The notes below the pieces were generated by a model. It did no database searches, was not told the DNA's origin, and was given only the letters and a program-made list of their open reading frames with translations. 64,000 nucleotides of DNA, from positions 62,001-126,000 of the forward strand of contig DATGMF010000091.1 in NCBI GenBank assembly GCA_035293765.1. The letters are read 5' to 3'. The first letter of the stretch is position 1; each line of letters starts with the position of its first letter. Position numbers and translations under genes: made by a program. Shown here piece by piece: positions 25,599 to 34,100 of this stretch. Source of the stretch: DASRHT01 sp035293765. GTDB taxonomy: Bacteria; Chloroflexota; Ktedonobacteria; Ktedonobacterales; Ktedonobacteraceae.

Positions 25599-26828
25599 AT
25601 GAGTAAGATCAAGATGCGTTGTATCGCCTGTGGCAAGTGGTTTCAGTCGGCAAATGCTAAAGAAGTGACTTGCCCAGACTGCGCGCAGAAAGCTAGAAGA
25701 GAGAAGCAGGCGTCCAAGAACGCGCCACCTATGCCAAATCGGTCAACGGGTCCATTCGTCCAGGGGCCAACCGGCCCGCGACCATCTGTTCCTCTTCCCA
25801 AACCGAAGCCAGCTCAGAGCGGAACCGGCCACTGGTTTGATACGCTTGAAGATGTAAAAATTGCACAGCCCGAGTCGCCCCCAGCTCGCCCCAAGTTTCC
25901 GCCATCCCCGGCGCAACGGGATTATCGTAGTGGACCGGGTGGGCAGCGTGGACCAGGCGATTATCGTGAAGGTCCGCGCGGCCCGGGTGGCTATCGTGAG
26001 GGAGGGAATCGCGGTCCGGGTGGTTATCGTGAAGGCCCGCGTGGTCCAGGTGGCTATCGTGAAGGCCCGAATCGTGATCGTGGGCCGGGTGGTTATCGCC
26101 CAGGCAATACGAGCTTCCCTGGAACGACTTTTGGGGCGCGTGGACCGGGCATTCGCCAACCGATTGAAGGTGGTCCCGGTCGTTCCGTAAGGACAGAGCG
26201 GCCAGGGCGTCCGGGTCCGCAGAAGCCGCGAGCAAAGACGCCAAGACCGCCAACGCCGCCTAAGCCAAAACGAGAGAAAACGCCGCCGCCACCGCCATTT
26301 ATGCCAACAGAGGAGCAGGTCAAGCAGGTAGAGGAACGGTATCTGGAACTGGCGGTTCCGGCTGAGTTCGACGGCATTCGCACCCAGATCGCTAAAGAAC
26401 TGAGTATTCCCAAAAAGGCGGTCAAGAAGATCGTTAAAGAATTGCGCGCTCGCCAGAGCATTCCAAGCTGGTGGGAATTGCAAACGTATAAAGGTAGCTC
26501 TGAAGAACTGGAGAGAATCAAAGCTGCCTATCTGCCACTGCTCCCTGTGCCTCCGGTCGGTGTTCACAAGAAAATCGGGGAAGAGCTTGCGCTCAAGCCA
26601 GGAGTTGTATATCAGGCCATCAAAGCCATACGTCTGGAGATGAATCTGCCGCAGTACAATGATCCTGTGCTGCACGGGATAGAGCCGGCGGCAGCAAAGC
26701 CAGCCGCCGAAGAGCCAACGACTACAGCAAGTGATGCTGAGCCAGTGAGCGTATCTAACGAAGCAATGGCAGAGCCTGCCGTCGTGACGGATGTCGTCGA
26801 AGTCAAGGCTGATGCAGCAGAAGCATAA
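25599..26828 (+). CDS. Zinc-ribbon protein with RG/GY-rich disordered region and duplicated helical module
   Basis: 409 residues, soluble. N-terminal zinc ribbon (Cys8, Cys11, Cys25, Cys28). Residues about 105-215 are Gly/Arg/Pro/Tyr-rich with repeated GPGGYREG units, like RGG/RG RNA-binding or phase-separating regions. A basic Pro/Lys linker follows. Residues about 238-291 and 303-356 are two copies of one helical module, each with a tyrosine-leucine opening (RYLEL, AYLPL), an IAKEL/IGEEL helix and a closing Ile-x-x-Leu/Ile-Arg helix ending in a short polar SIPSWW / NLPQYN turn. The last 45 residues are acidic. Looks built to bind nucleic acid; no named family. GGGGAG precedes the ATG. Confidence 0.72.
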   Translation: MSKIKMRCIACGKWFQSANAKEVTCPDCAQKARREKQASKNAPPMPNRSTGPFVQGPTGPRPSVPLPKPKPAQSGTGHWFDTLEDVKIAQPESPPARPKFPPSPAQRDYRSGPGGQRGPGDYREGPRGPGGYREGGNRGPGGYREGPRGPGGYREGPNRDRGPGGYRPGNTSFPGTTFGARGPGIRQPIEGGPGRSVRTERPGRPGPQKPRAKTPRPPTPPKPKREKTPPPPPFMPTEEQVKQVEERYLELAVPAEFDGIRTQIAKELSIPKKAVKKIVKELRARQSIPSWWELQTYKGSSEELERIKAAYLPLLPVPPVGVHKKIGEELALKPGVVYQAIKAIRLEMNLPQYNDPVLHGIEPAAAKPAAEEPTTTASDAEPVSVSNEAMAEPAVVTDVVEVKADAAEA

Positions 26829-26840
26829 GATCTTTGATAA

Positions 26841-26883
26841 ATTGATGATCAAGCGCGAAAATCTTTCGTGCCTGGTCATCAAT
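26841..26883. terminator. Bidirectional hairpin terminator
   Basis: ATTGATGATCA (26841-26851) pairs with TGGTCATCAAT (26873-26883), and the inner GCGAAA/TTTCGT segment extends the stem. It lies between two convergent genes. Confidence 0.65.
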
Positions 26884-26887
26884 TCAT

Positions 26888-27454
26888 CTAACTCTCCCCT
26901 TCGATGACGGCCAGAACCTCACCTTGGTCAACCGTCTGGCCTTTTTGGACGCGCACTTCTACGAGCGTCCCATTGATAGGAGAGGTCAGATCGTTCTCCA
27001 TCTTCATTGCTTCCAGCACGACCACGGTTTGCCCCTGCTTTACCGGCACGCCTGCTTCGAGAGGGGTGCTGACGACCAGGCCAGGCATAGGAGCCTGCAC
27101 TGTTGCCGCCCCGGAGTGCGCGCCTGAGCGCGCCAAGCCCGCTAACTTGCGCGTGCGCTCATCTTCCACCTTGACTTCAAAGCGTTGTCCCCCGATAAGA
27201 ATTTCGTACGTCTGGCTATCTTTCTCGCCCGCTTTGGTGATGCGGCGGGCAAAAACTTCGTAAGAAGTGCCTCCGATGAGCACACTATAGAGTCCGCCCG
27301 CGCTGATATTGCCTTTCGCGTCTGCCGCCAGCGCAGCGATTTTCTTCCAATCGATGATGTGAGCATGCTCCTCAAGGGTAATGCTGCGCTGCTGACCGTT
27401 CTCGTCGGTCTCAATCGTATAGGTCTGGTCATTAATGGTCGTGATATAAGCCAT
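26888..27454 (-). CDS. Biotin carboxyl carrier-like protein
   Basis: 188 residues from ATG 27454 (AAGGA upstream). The C-terminal ~75 residues form a biotinyl/lipoyl barrel with the biotin-bearing Lys in VLEAMKMEND. The N-terminal ~110 residues resemble the small beta domain found before the biotinyl domain in acyl-CoA carboxylase alpha chains. It would carry carboxyl groups in an acetyl- or propionyl-CoA carboxylase, or serve a decarboxylase; no carboxylase subunit is nearby, so the partner is encoded elsewhere. Confidence 0.88.
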   Translation of the reverse strand: MAYITTINDQTYTIETDENGQQRSITLEEHAHIIDWKKIAALAADAKGNISAGGLYSVLIGGTSYEVFARRITKAGEKDSQTYEILIGGQRFEVKVEDERTRKLAGLARSGAHSGAATVQAPMPGLVVSTPLEAGVPVKQGQTVVVLEAMKMENDLTSPINGTLVEVRVQKGQTVDQGEVLAVIEGES

Positions 27455-27627
27455 GCTGTTATCCTTTGACGTAGTGTGAGGTCTGGCTTGAGGAGAACAG
27501 AGCCAGGCCCGAGCATGGATATTATACCATATCCGTTTTTCTAACATTTCTCTAACATTTCTCCTATGTGGTTCTAACGATTACTATGCCATACTGGGAG
27601 ATAGATATATAGAGTAGCAACTAGAGG

Positions 27628-27945
27628 ATGGTGGGCGGAGTGCGGTGTGCTATGACAGGGGTAAAGGCAAAAGGCATGTACGTGGAAAGCAATCGTTCAC
27701 AGAGCGCCCGGAGTGAAAAGTCCCAGCACTCATCATTGGAGCGCGAGCAAATACGCTGTGCGAACTGCGATATTGATATCCTCTGGCCTCCGACGATGGC
27801 GCAGGGGAAGACTTATTGCTGTGCCGGTTGCGCTGCTGGTGGCCCTTGTAGTTGTGATTATTCCCTGTACCGCTCAGTGACTATCGCAGGCGTCATCCAT
27901 TATGGTCCTGGCACCCGGAATGACGCAGAGGCTGAGCAGGGGTGA
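27628..27945 (+). CDS. Small Cys-rich metallothionein-like protein
   Basis: 105 residues at most; ATGs at 27628, 27652 and 27676 are all possible and none has a clean ribosome site. The last 60 residues hold nine Cys in CANCD ... YCCAGCAAGGPCSCDYS, a pattern seen in short bacterial metal-binding proteins. The N-terminal ~40 are Ser-rich and disordered. Sits just upstream of groES, which could place it in a stress-responsive unit (inference). Confidence 0.6.
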   Translation: MVGGVRCAMTGVKAKGMYVESNRSQSARSEKSQHSSLEREQIRCANCDIDILWPPTMAQGKTYCCAGCAAGGPCSCDYSLYRSVTIAGVIHYGPGTRNDAEAEQG

Positions 27946-28016
27946 GGGCAATCATACATAGCTGTTTCATCGCCCGCTTATTCGAATATGCTAGTTAGGA
28001 AAGGATGTTACACGTC

Positions 28017-28307
28017 GTGGCAAAGATTCGTCCTGTTGGCGACCGAGTGGTCGTGAAGCCTGCCCCTAAAGAGGAAGTTACCCGCAGTGGTATCGTGATC
28101 CCCGACACCGCTAAAGAGAAGCCCCAGGAGGGCATTGTGATTGCGGTTGGCAGTGGCCGTCTCCTGGAGAATGGCGAGCGCTCCCCAATTGATGTGAACG
28201 AGGGAGATCGTGTGCTGTTCGCCAAATATGGTGGCACCGAATTCAAACTGGATGGCGAAGAGTACCTGGTGCTCAAAGAGAGTGATATTCTGGCCGTGGT
28301 TGGCTAA
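28017..28307 (+). CDS. groS: Co-chaperonin GroES
   Basis: 96 residues. GTG 28017 is taken as start because the family begins (M)AKIRPVGDRVVVKP; an upstream ATG at 28005 overlaps the GGAAAGGA ribosome site. Mobile-loop region EEVTRSGIVIPDTAKEKP is present. It caps GroEL and helps folding. No CIRCE operator is visible upstream, so HrcA control is not supported here. 24 bp before groEL. Confidence 0.95.
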   Translation: MAKIRPVGDRVVVKPAPKEEVTRSGIVIPDTAKEKPQEGIVIAVGSGRLLENGERSPIDVNEGDRVLFAKYGGTEFKLDGEEYLVLKESDILAVVG

Positions 28308-28331
28308 TTTTAGAGGGAAGGACTATTTTTC

Positions 28332-29957
28332 ATGGCAAAACAGCTTGTATTTGAAGACGAGGCTCGTCGTTCCCTGAAGAAGGGGATTGATATCCTGGCA
28401 GAGGCTGTCAAGACCACCCTCGGCCCTAAAGGGCGTAACGTCGCTCTGGATAAAAAGTTTGGCGCTCCCACCGTGACCCATGACGGCGTCACGGTTGCAA
28501 AAGAGATCCAGCTTGAGAACCCATTCGAAAACATGGGGGCGCAACTGCTCAAAGAAGCTGCCACCAAGACCAATGATGTCGCGGGCGACGGCACCACCAC
28601 CGCCACCGTTCTGGCGCAAGCCATCGTCAACGAGGGCTTGAAGAATCTGGCCGCCGGGGCCAATCCCATGCAGTTGAAATTTGGCATTGATAAGGGGACC
28701 GAGGCCGTCGTCGAATATATTCGCAAAATGGCCGTTCCCGTTGAGGGCAAGAAGGAGATCGCCCAGATCGCCTCGATTTCTGCCGCCGACGAGCAGATTG
28801 GTAATCTGATCGCCGAGGTGATGGACCGCGTGGGCAAGGATGGCGTCATCACCGTCGAGGAGTCACGCGGCATCAACTTCGAGGTTGAGTATGTCGAAGG
28901 TATGCAGATCGACAAAGGCTACATCTCCCCCTATTTCGTGACCAATGCCGAAAAGATGGAAGCCACGCTCGAAAATCCGTACATCCTCATCACCGACAAA
29001 AAGATCAGCTCCGTGCAGGATATCCTGCCTGTGATCGAAAAGGCTGTGCAGCAGGGCCGTCGTGAGATGGTGATCATCGCGGAAGACGTGGACGGCGATG
29101 CGCTGCCGACCCTGGTGGTCAACAAGCTGCGCGGCATCCTCAATGTTCTGGCGGTCAAGGCCCCCGGCTTTGGAGATCGGCGCAAAGAGATGCTGCGTGA
29201 TATCGCGATTCTGACCGGCGGACAGGTGATCAGCGAAGAGATGGGCCGCCGTCTGGATAGCACCACCCTGGCCGACCTGGGGTCTGCTCGTATGGTAACT
29301 GCGCACAAAGATGACACCACCATCGTCGAGGGTCACGGCGATCCGGCGGATATCCAGGGCCGCATTCGTCAAATCAAAGCGCAGATCGAAGAGACCACCA
29401 GCGACTACGACCGCGAAAAGCTCCAGGAGCGCCTGGCGAAATTATCCGGCGGAGTCGCCGTAATTAAGGTCGGCGCGGGCACCGAAGTTGAAATGAAATA
29501 TCGTCAGACGCGTGTAGAGGATGCGCTTTCCGCGACCCGCGCGGGCGTTGAAGAAGGCATGGTTCCGGGTGGCGGTGTGGCTCTGTTAAACGCCGTTGAG
29601 GCGCTCAACGACCTCAAGCTCACTGGCGATGCGGCAACCGGCGTCACCATTCTACGGCGCGCTCTGGAAGAGCCGGTGCGCCAGCTCGCTATCAACGGCG
29701 GTCGCGATGGCTCGGTCGTGGTTGAGGGCATTCGTCGCGCTCAGCAAGAGAAGAAGGATATGCGTATCGGCTATAACGTCCTTACCGATCAATATGTGGA
29801 CATGTTCGATGCCGGCATCGCCGATCCTGCCAAAGTAACGCGCTCGGCTTTGCAGAACGCCGCCAGTATCGCCGCGATGATCCTTACCACTGAGGCGCTC
29901 ATCACCGACGTGCCTGAGAAGGAAAAAGCCGCAGCTCCTGCCATGCCTGATTACTAG
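28332..29957 (+). CDS. groL: Chaperonin GroEL
   Basis: 541 residues, full length. Signature motifs include GPKGRNVALDKKFGAP, the ATP-binding VAGDGTTTATVL and AAVEEGMVPGGG-type VEEGMVPGGGVALL. The C-terminus ends AAAPAMPDY, without the usual Gly-Gly-Met tail. Assembles as a double ring and folds proteins with GroES. Forms an operon with groES and ends at a strong terminator. Confidence 0.98.
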   Translation: MAKQLVFEDEARRSLKKGIDILAEAVKTTLGPKGRNVALDKKFGAPTVTHDGVTVAKEIQLENPFENMGAQLLKEAATKTNDVAGDGTTTATVLAQAIVNEGLKNLAAGANPMQLKFGIDKGTEAVVEYIRKMAVPVEGKKEIAQIASISAADEQIGNLIAEVMDRVGKDGVITVEESRGINFEVEYVEGMQIDKGYISPYFVTNAEKMEATLENPYILITDKKISSVQDILPVIEKAVQQGRREMVIIAEDVDGDALPTLVVNKLRGILNVLAVKAPGFGDRRKEMLRDIAILTGGQVISEEMGRRLDSTTLADLGSARMVTAHKDDTTIVEGHGDPADIQGRIRQIKAQIEETTSDYDREKLQERLAKLSGGVAVIKVGAGTEVEMKYRQTRVEDALSATRAGVEEGMVPGGGVALLNAVEALNDLKLTGDAATGVTILRRALEEPVRQLAINGGRDGSVVVEGIRRAQQEKKDMRIGYNVLTDQYVDMFDAGIADPAKVTRSALQNAASIAAMILTTEALITDVPEKEKAAAPAMPDY

Positions 29958-29981
29958 GGTCTTGTCCTCTATTGCGAACAG

Positions 29982-30026
29982 AAGAGGAACGCACCCATTT
30001 CAGCAAAGGGTGCGTTCCTCTTTTCC
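29982..30026. terminator. Rho-independent terminator
   Basis: 15-bp perfect stem AAGAGGAACGCACCC (29982-29996) / GGGTGCGTTCCTCTT (30008-30022) with TTTT following; As on the other side let it serve the convergent gene too. Confidence 0.93.
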
Positions 30027-30041
30027 TTTAGCTAATAGCCC

Positions 30042-30965
30042 TCAGGAAAGGAACTGTACCGAGTCGAGCATCGGCTGGGCGTACTTCTGTACAGCCTCGT
30101 TGTAATAGACGTCAGGCATGAGAAAAGTGATGTTGTAATAGATCTTGTTGTGTAGCACTGAAAGCGTTGTGATATGGATATCGTTGCCTGCGCTGTCAGT
30201 GAATAGCGCGTCTTGCTGCGCCCATTGGGCTCCCCCGACCATAATTTGAGGGGTAGGTGTGGGAATGGCTCGCAAGTTATTGATGCCTTGAGTGTTACTC
30301 AGGTTGCCAAGCCGGGTTGAATTAAGATCATTGGCGCTCTGAAACTGGGCAGAGCCGGAATCGGTAAGGCGACCAACCACGAAATCCATGTTGAGTTGCT
30401 GTTGTGATGTTGATGGATGAAAAGCGACAAAAGTTACATTCGTTGACTTCTGAGGGGCTTCCGCCACCCAGTCAGACGGGTACTGTAGTGAGATATTTAC
30501 ATCCTGACTGTCTGTTTTTTTAAAAGGCGCCGGAGCGGGCAAAACATTGGTTTGTTGTGCAGGAGTAGCAGTAGGGGTGGGGGAAGGGGAGTTTAACTTG
30601 CTCGCGGATTGCCGGTTGGCGCTTGTCTGCGCCCCGCCAAAGGATAATTGGCCTTGCGTAAAGAGGATACCCAGAGTACTGCCCACTCCTAGTAACGGTA
30701 TAAGCAGGAGAACTCCTACGATTTGCAGGATGCTGCGCGTGGAACGTTTTGTTTTGATAGCTTGATTGCTTCCAGCGGCATCTACGGTTGGCCCGGTAGC
30801 GCCTCTCAGGTTTTGCGGGACGGTGGTGGGCCAGGGAGGAGCCCCGGCGGGCAGGTAAGAAAATACTGTTGATGCTCCTGTTGGATCGGACCGCAGGAAA
30901 GAGCCACAATTGGAGCAATAGGTGGTCGCATCTGGAAGTTCGGTCAGGCATCGAGAACATTGCAT
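30042..30965 (-). CDS. Zinc-ribbon membrane protein with extracytoplasmic PsbP/LpqN-like domain
   Basis: 307 residues. Zinc ribbon (Cys3, Cys6, Cys17, Cys20), a membrane helix at about 84-106, a Ser/Pro/Thr linker, and a C-terminal domain (about 152-307) beginning SLQYPSDWVAEAPQ, a start typical of PsbP-like / LpqN lipoprotein beta domains. The inside-ribbon, outside-domain layout suggests a signalling or anchoring role; function unknown. Downstream of the 85-residue gene at 31235, 12 bp apart, so co-transcribed. Confidence 0.75.
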   Translation of the reverse strand: MQCSRCLTELPDATTYCSNCGSFLRSDPTGASTVFSYLPAGAPPWPTTVPQNLRGATGPTVDAAGSNQAIKTKRSTRSILQIVGVLLLIPLLGVGSTLGILFTQGQLSFGGAQTSANRQSASKLNSPSPTPTATPAQQTNVLPAPAPFKKTDSQDVNISLQYPSDWVAEAPQKSTNVTFVAFHPSTSQQQLNMDFVVGRLTDSGSAQFQSANDLNSTRLGNLSNTQGINNLRAIPTPTPQIMVGGAQWAQQDALFTDSAGNDIHITTLSVLHNKIYYNITFLMPDVYYNEAVQKYAQPMLDSVQFLS

Positions 30966-30977
30966 GGCAGCACCCCG

Positions 30978-31235
30978 TTATTCTGGTGATTTGATCAAAC
31001 GACAGTCAAAGCGTACAACACCACTATGGCGCTCAGTAACGACTTTTATTACTTCAAGCCTGATTGGCTCGCCAACGGAGATCGGAATATCTGTTTCGTC
31101 TAATACACGGCACTCAAAATGACGCTCAGGATCGGCTGTGTCAGCGATGACACAGCAAACGTAGGGATGTTCCTCTCCTTGAAACACTGTTTTCAGTCCG
31201 GGCTCTTTCTCTAAGAGTGTCCCACTTCTGACCAT
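30978..31235 (-). CDS. Small conserved-looking protein, unknown
   Basis: 85 residues from ATG 31235; AAGGAG lies 9 nt upstream. Mixed beta-rich sequence with three Cys (PYVCCVIADT, HFECRVLD, RFDCRLI), no helix or signal. No family recognised. First gene after a strong, palindrome-covered promoter (31310-31339) and followed by the zinc-ribbon membrane protein. Confidence 0.65.
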   Translation of the reverse strand: MVRSGTLLEKEPGLKTVFQGEEHPYVCCVIADTADPERHFECRVLDETDIPISVGEPIRLEVIKVVTERHSGVVRFDCRLIKSPE

Positions 31236-31309
31236 CAAACCTTGCTCCTTGCCATACTACCACTACCCAATATGCCTGTTTTTTGGCATATGCAATCCCC
31301 TTTGGTGAA

Positions 31310-31339
31310 ACTATAGAGAAGAGTTGACAAATTGTCAAC
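31310..31339 (-). promoter_or_regulatory. Promoter with overlapping operator-like palindrome
   Basis: Minus-strand TTGACA (31333-31338), 17-nt spacer, TATAGT (31310-31315), about 75 bp upstream of ATG 31235. The -35 is embedded in the perfect palindrome GTTGACAA-A-TTGTCAAC (31323-31339, 8-bp arms), an obvious place for a dimeric repressor. Confidence 0.75.
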
Positions 31340-31383
31340 CTTTTTGGGATCTGTAATTTTCTCTAGCTTACTATTCAGATTGC

Positions 31384-32373
31384 TTATGCGGGGTAAGTTG
31401 GATTGACGATGTTGGGCGGGCGCTGTCCTAGAGCGTGGGCAACGATATTTGCGCTTGCCATCGTTGCCATCAGCGTGCGCGTTTTAAGCGAGGCGCTACC
31501 AATATGGGGTAGCAGTACGACCTGTTCCATTGTGAGCAGTTCCGGCTCGATTGCCGGTTCGCGCTCGAACACGTCCAGACCAGCGCCTGCGATCTCTTTT
31601 GTCTGCAATGCCTGCACCAGGGCCTTCTCATCCACAATCGGGCCGCGAGCGGTATTAATCAGGATGGCGGTTGGCTTCATCAATGCCAGCTCCCGGGTGC
31701 CAATGAGATGGTGTGTATCAGGTGTGTAAGGCGTGTGAATGCTGACGAAATCGGATTGGCGCAATAATTCGTCCATAGAGACATACGTCAGGTGATAGGC
31801 GGCTTCTTCTTCTGGAGCGAGACGCTGCCGGTTGTGATACAACACCTGCATCTCGAAGCCGCTGGCACGCTTTGCCATAACCTTGCCGATGCGGCCAGCG
31901 CCAATGAGGCCGAGCGTGGCATGGTGAACCTCAGCGCCGCAGAAGAGCAAGGGTCCCCAGTTCGTAAATTTGCCTGCTCGCACATAGCGTTCCGCTTCAG
32001 CAACGCGCCGTGCCGTCGCAATAAGCAGACCAAATGCCAGGTCCGCCGTTGTATCGGTGAGCACGCCTGGCGTATTAGTGACTGCGATCCCAAGACGAGT
32101 CGCGGTCGCAACATCGATATTATTAAAGCCAACCGCCATATTGGCAACCAGCTTCAAGCGTGGCGAACTGGCAGCGCAGCGTTCCAGGAAGCGGGCGTCG
32201 ATTGTGTCGGTGAGCAAGCAAAAGATATAGTCATGCCCTGGGCCGCGCGCGAGCAGTTCTTCCGGCGACCAGACTAATCCCTCCTCCATATTGCCTTCGA
32301 CCTCGCCGATCTCTTCTAATGGCGGGTACGCAGCCTGGGGAATCTTCTGCGTGACAAGAATACGCACTGTCAT
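31384..32373 (-). CDS. D-2-hydroxyacid dehydrogenase (glyoxylate/hydroxypyruvate reductase type)
   Basis: 329 residues from ATG 32373 (GAGGT 4 nt upstream). Rossmann motif GLIGAGRIGKVMAKRA, then the family signature around SIHTPYTPDTHHLIG, the substrate Arg in LINTARGPIVDE, the Glu in FEREPAIEPELL and the catalytic His in LLPHIGSAS. Reduces glyoxylate or hydroxypyruvate with NAD(P)H. Lies 31 bp after the DnaJ-WD40 gene on the same strand. Confidence 0.92.
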   Translation of the reverse strand: MTVRILVTQKIPQAAYPPLEEIGEVEGNMEEGLVWSPEELLARGPGHDYIFCLLTDTIDARFLERCAASSPRLKLVANMAVGFNNIDVATATRLGIAVTNTPGVLTDTTADLAFGLLIATARRVAEAERYVRAGKFTNWGPLLFCGAEVHHATLGLIGAGRIGKVMAKRASGFEMQVLYHNRQRLAPEEEAAYHLTYVSMDELLRQSDFVSIHTPYTPDTHHLIGTRELALMKPTAILINTARGPIVDEKALVQALQTKEIAGAGLDVFEREPAIEPELLTMEQVVLLPHIGSASLKTRTLMATMASANIVAHALGQRPPNIVNPTYPA

Positions 32374-32404
32374 AGCAACCTCACATTTGAGTAAACAAAA
32401 TAGA

Positions 32405-33787
32405 CTACTGCCAGATGTGGATCGTGCCGTCGGTAAGCGCGACGGCGAGCTGCTTTTCGGCAAAGTGCAGCGCGCTGATCTGCCAGGGATGATAAAGTTT
32501 TTGTATGACCTGGTTCGTATCGACTGACCAGAGGTCGATGACCCCCTCGTTCACTTCGCTATCTTCGCGCGCTACCGCCAGCCATTGCCCATCGGGAGAG
32601 AGTGCCAGCCTGGCCGTTCCTCCCATTGTGCCGCTGGCGTATTCGCTATAGACGCCGGTGACGGTATCGCAGAGCCGGATGGTATTGCCTTTATAGACAA
32701 AGGCGATCTTGCGGGCATCGGGCGTAATAGTGTAGGGCGGCGTGCAATCCTCACAGCGTCCAACGATGATGGAGGATGCAACCTGAGGGCGCACCGGACC
32801 GCCAAAGCGACCTTTTGTAGTAAGGTCCCAGCATCGTACGATGCCCATCTGCTGCTGCTCGTGTGGCACCTGGGCGCAGGAGAGCGTTACCAATGTATGT
32901 CTATCCTGAGAGAGTGCGCGCATCCGTATGGCCCAGAAACGCCGATTCTCCATGCCTTCCTCTATACAGGAAAGCGGATCAATCAGGCTGGTTGGAGGCG
33001 TGCCTACTTCATGATTGACAACATCAGTGCCTCGCACTCCCCAGGCGCTAGGGGAGCGGGGATCTTCTGTAAAGTAAGGTAAGGCCATAGAAACTATGCG
33101 CTTGCCTTCGGGCTTGACTTGCAACGTCATATCGAGCGAATAGTGTGCGGAGACTGAGCGCTGAATCAGGTTATAGCTCCAGAGCAAAGCGCCATTGTAA
33201 GTATCCCAGACATGCAGGTTGAGTCTGCCCCAGCCAGCCAGTAATGAGCCCGCGTCGGAAAAGCGCAATTCACGTAGTGATTCAAGTGTGAGCGCGGGAT
33301 CGGCAACAATGTGGGTGGCCATGGTCGGTTGGTCATCAATCACCTGCCAGATCGCTCCTTTGCCATCCAGCGAGCCGGCGGCCACGAGCATGCCATGTAC
33401 GGTTTTAACGCTGTGCAAAGCTGAGATGACGCCCAGGGCGCTATTGATCGATGGGCCGACCTGAAATGGCCCCCTGGTGCTGAAAATATTCAGGCCGGAA
33501 AACTCCACATGTTCAGCAGGATCAAACATATGTGAGCGTGGGCGGGTGAATCCCTTTTTGCGCAGGTCTATCACGCCACCTATCACTGTATCGTAGCTGC
33601 GGCGTTTCTCTGGATCGCTTAGCACAGCGTAGGCGCGATTAATGCGCTTCATCTCGATGGCGCCCTCGGGTCCGGCGAGGTCGGGATGGCAGCGTCGTGC
33701 CAGTTGACGATAAGCGCGTTTGAGCATATCACTATCGGCGTCAATTGGTACGCCTAAAATAGCATAGTAGTTTTCAGGTCTATCCAT
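32405..33787 (-). CDS. DnaJ-domain protein with WD40-like beta-propeller
   Basis: 460 residues from ATG 33787 (an in-frame GTG 18 nt earlier is possible). Residues about 5-68 are a J domain with the HPD motif intact (RRCHPDLAG), so it should stimulate an Hsp70. The rest is a seven-bladed-style propeller with WD-like blade ends: AIWQVID, HVWDTYN, RCWDLTT, DLWSVDT, and a final HIWQ. It lacks the Gly/Phe and zinc regions of true DnaJ. Probably brings DnaK to a client held by the propeller. Divergent from a Ser/Thr kinase gene with a repeat element between. Confidence 0.85.
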   Translation of the reverse strand: MDRPENYYAILGVPIDADSDMLKRAYRQLARRCHPDLAGPEGAIEMKRINRAYAVLSDPEKRRSYDTVIGGVIDLRKKGFTRPRSHMFDPAEHVEFSGLNIFSTRGPFQVGPSINSALGVISALHSVKTVHGMLVAAGSLDGKGAIWQVIDDQPTMATHIVADPALTLESLRELRFSDAGSLLAGWGRLNLHVWDTYNGALLWSYNLIQRSVSAHYSLDMTLQVKPEGKRIVSMALPYFTEDPRSPSAWGVRGTDVVNHEVGTPPTSLIDPLSCIEEGMENRRFWAIRMRALSQDRHTLVTLSCAQVPHEQQQMGIVRCWDLTTKGRFGGPVRPQVASSIIVGRCEDCTPPYTITPDARKIAFVYKGNTIRLCDTVTGVYSEYASGTMGGTARLALSPDGQWLAVAREDSEVNEGVIDLWSVDTNQVIQKLYHPWQISALHFAEKQLAVALTDGTIHIWQ

Positions 33788-33974
33788 AGCATCCCATGCT
33801 ACCACATTTAGAGGGACAGGTCACAAATAGTAATAGATCATCGCAACTAACAAAAAGTCAAGTTTTATGTTATTCTAGCTGAGCCTAAAACGTCTGTATT
33901 ATCTGATTATGTAGAAAAATAGGACATGTTTAACAGGCGGTGCTTATTATCAGGGTTCTGGCGTATATATATTA

Positions 33975-34069
33975 TTTCAGTACCCTCAAGCGGGTCGTGA
34001 TAGCCACCAGCTCCCGCTGCCCCTCTTGAGGAGAAGTATATCATCGAATCCGAAGGTGTCAAGGGAAAA
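33975..34069 (+). repeat. Dispersed promoter-hairpin element, copy B
   Basis: TTTCAGTACCCTCAAGCGGG at 33975, ending GTCAAGGGAAAAT. On the minus strand TTGACA (34057-34062), 16-nt spacer, TATACT (34035-34040), firing towards the DnaJ-WD40 gene 250 bp away. This is the only copy whose promoter faces a gene in sense. It fills most of the 313-bp divergent gap 33788-34100. Confidence 0.9.
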
Positions 34070-34100
34070 TGCAGTAAAAACTTTTTAGGGGGAGAGCAAA

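Noticed and set aside
27946..28016. CIRCE operator upstream of groES
   Set aside because: No TTAGCACTC-N9-GAGTGCTAA or close variant is present in the short upstream region.
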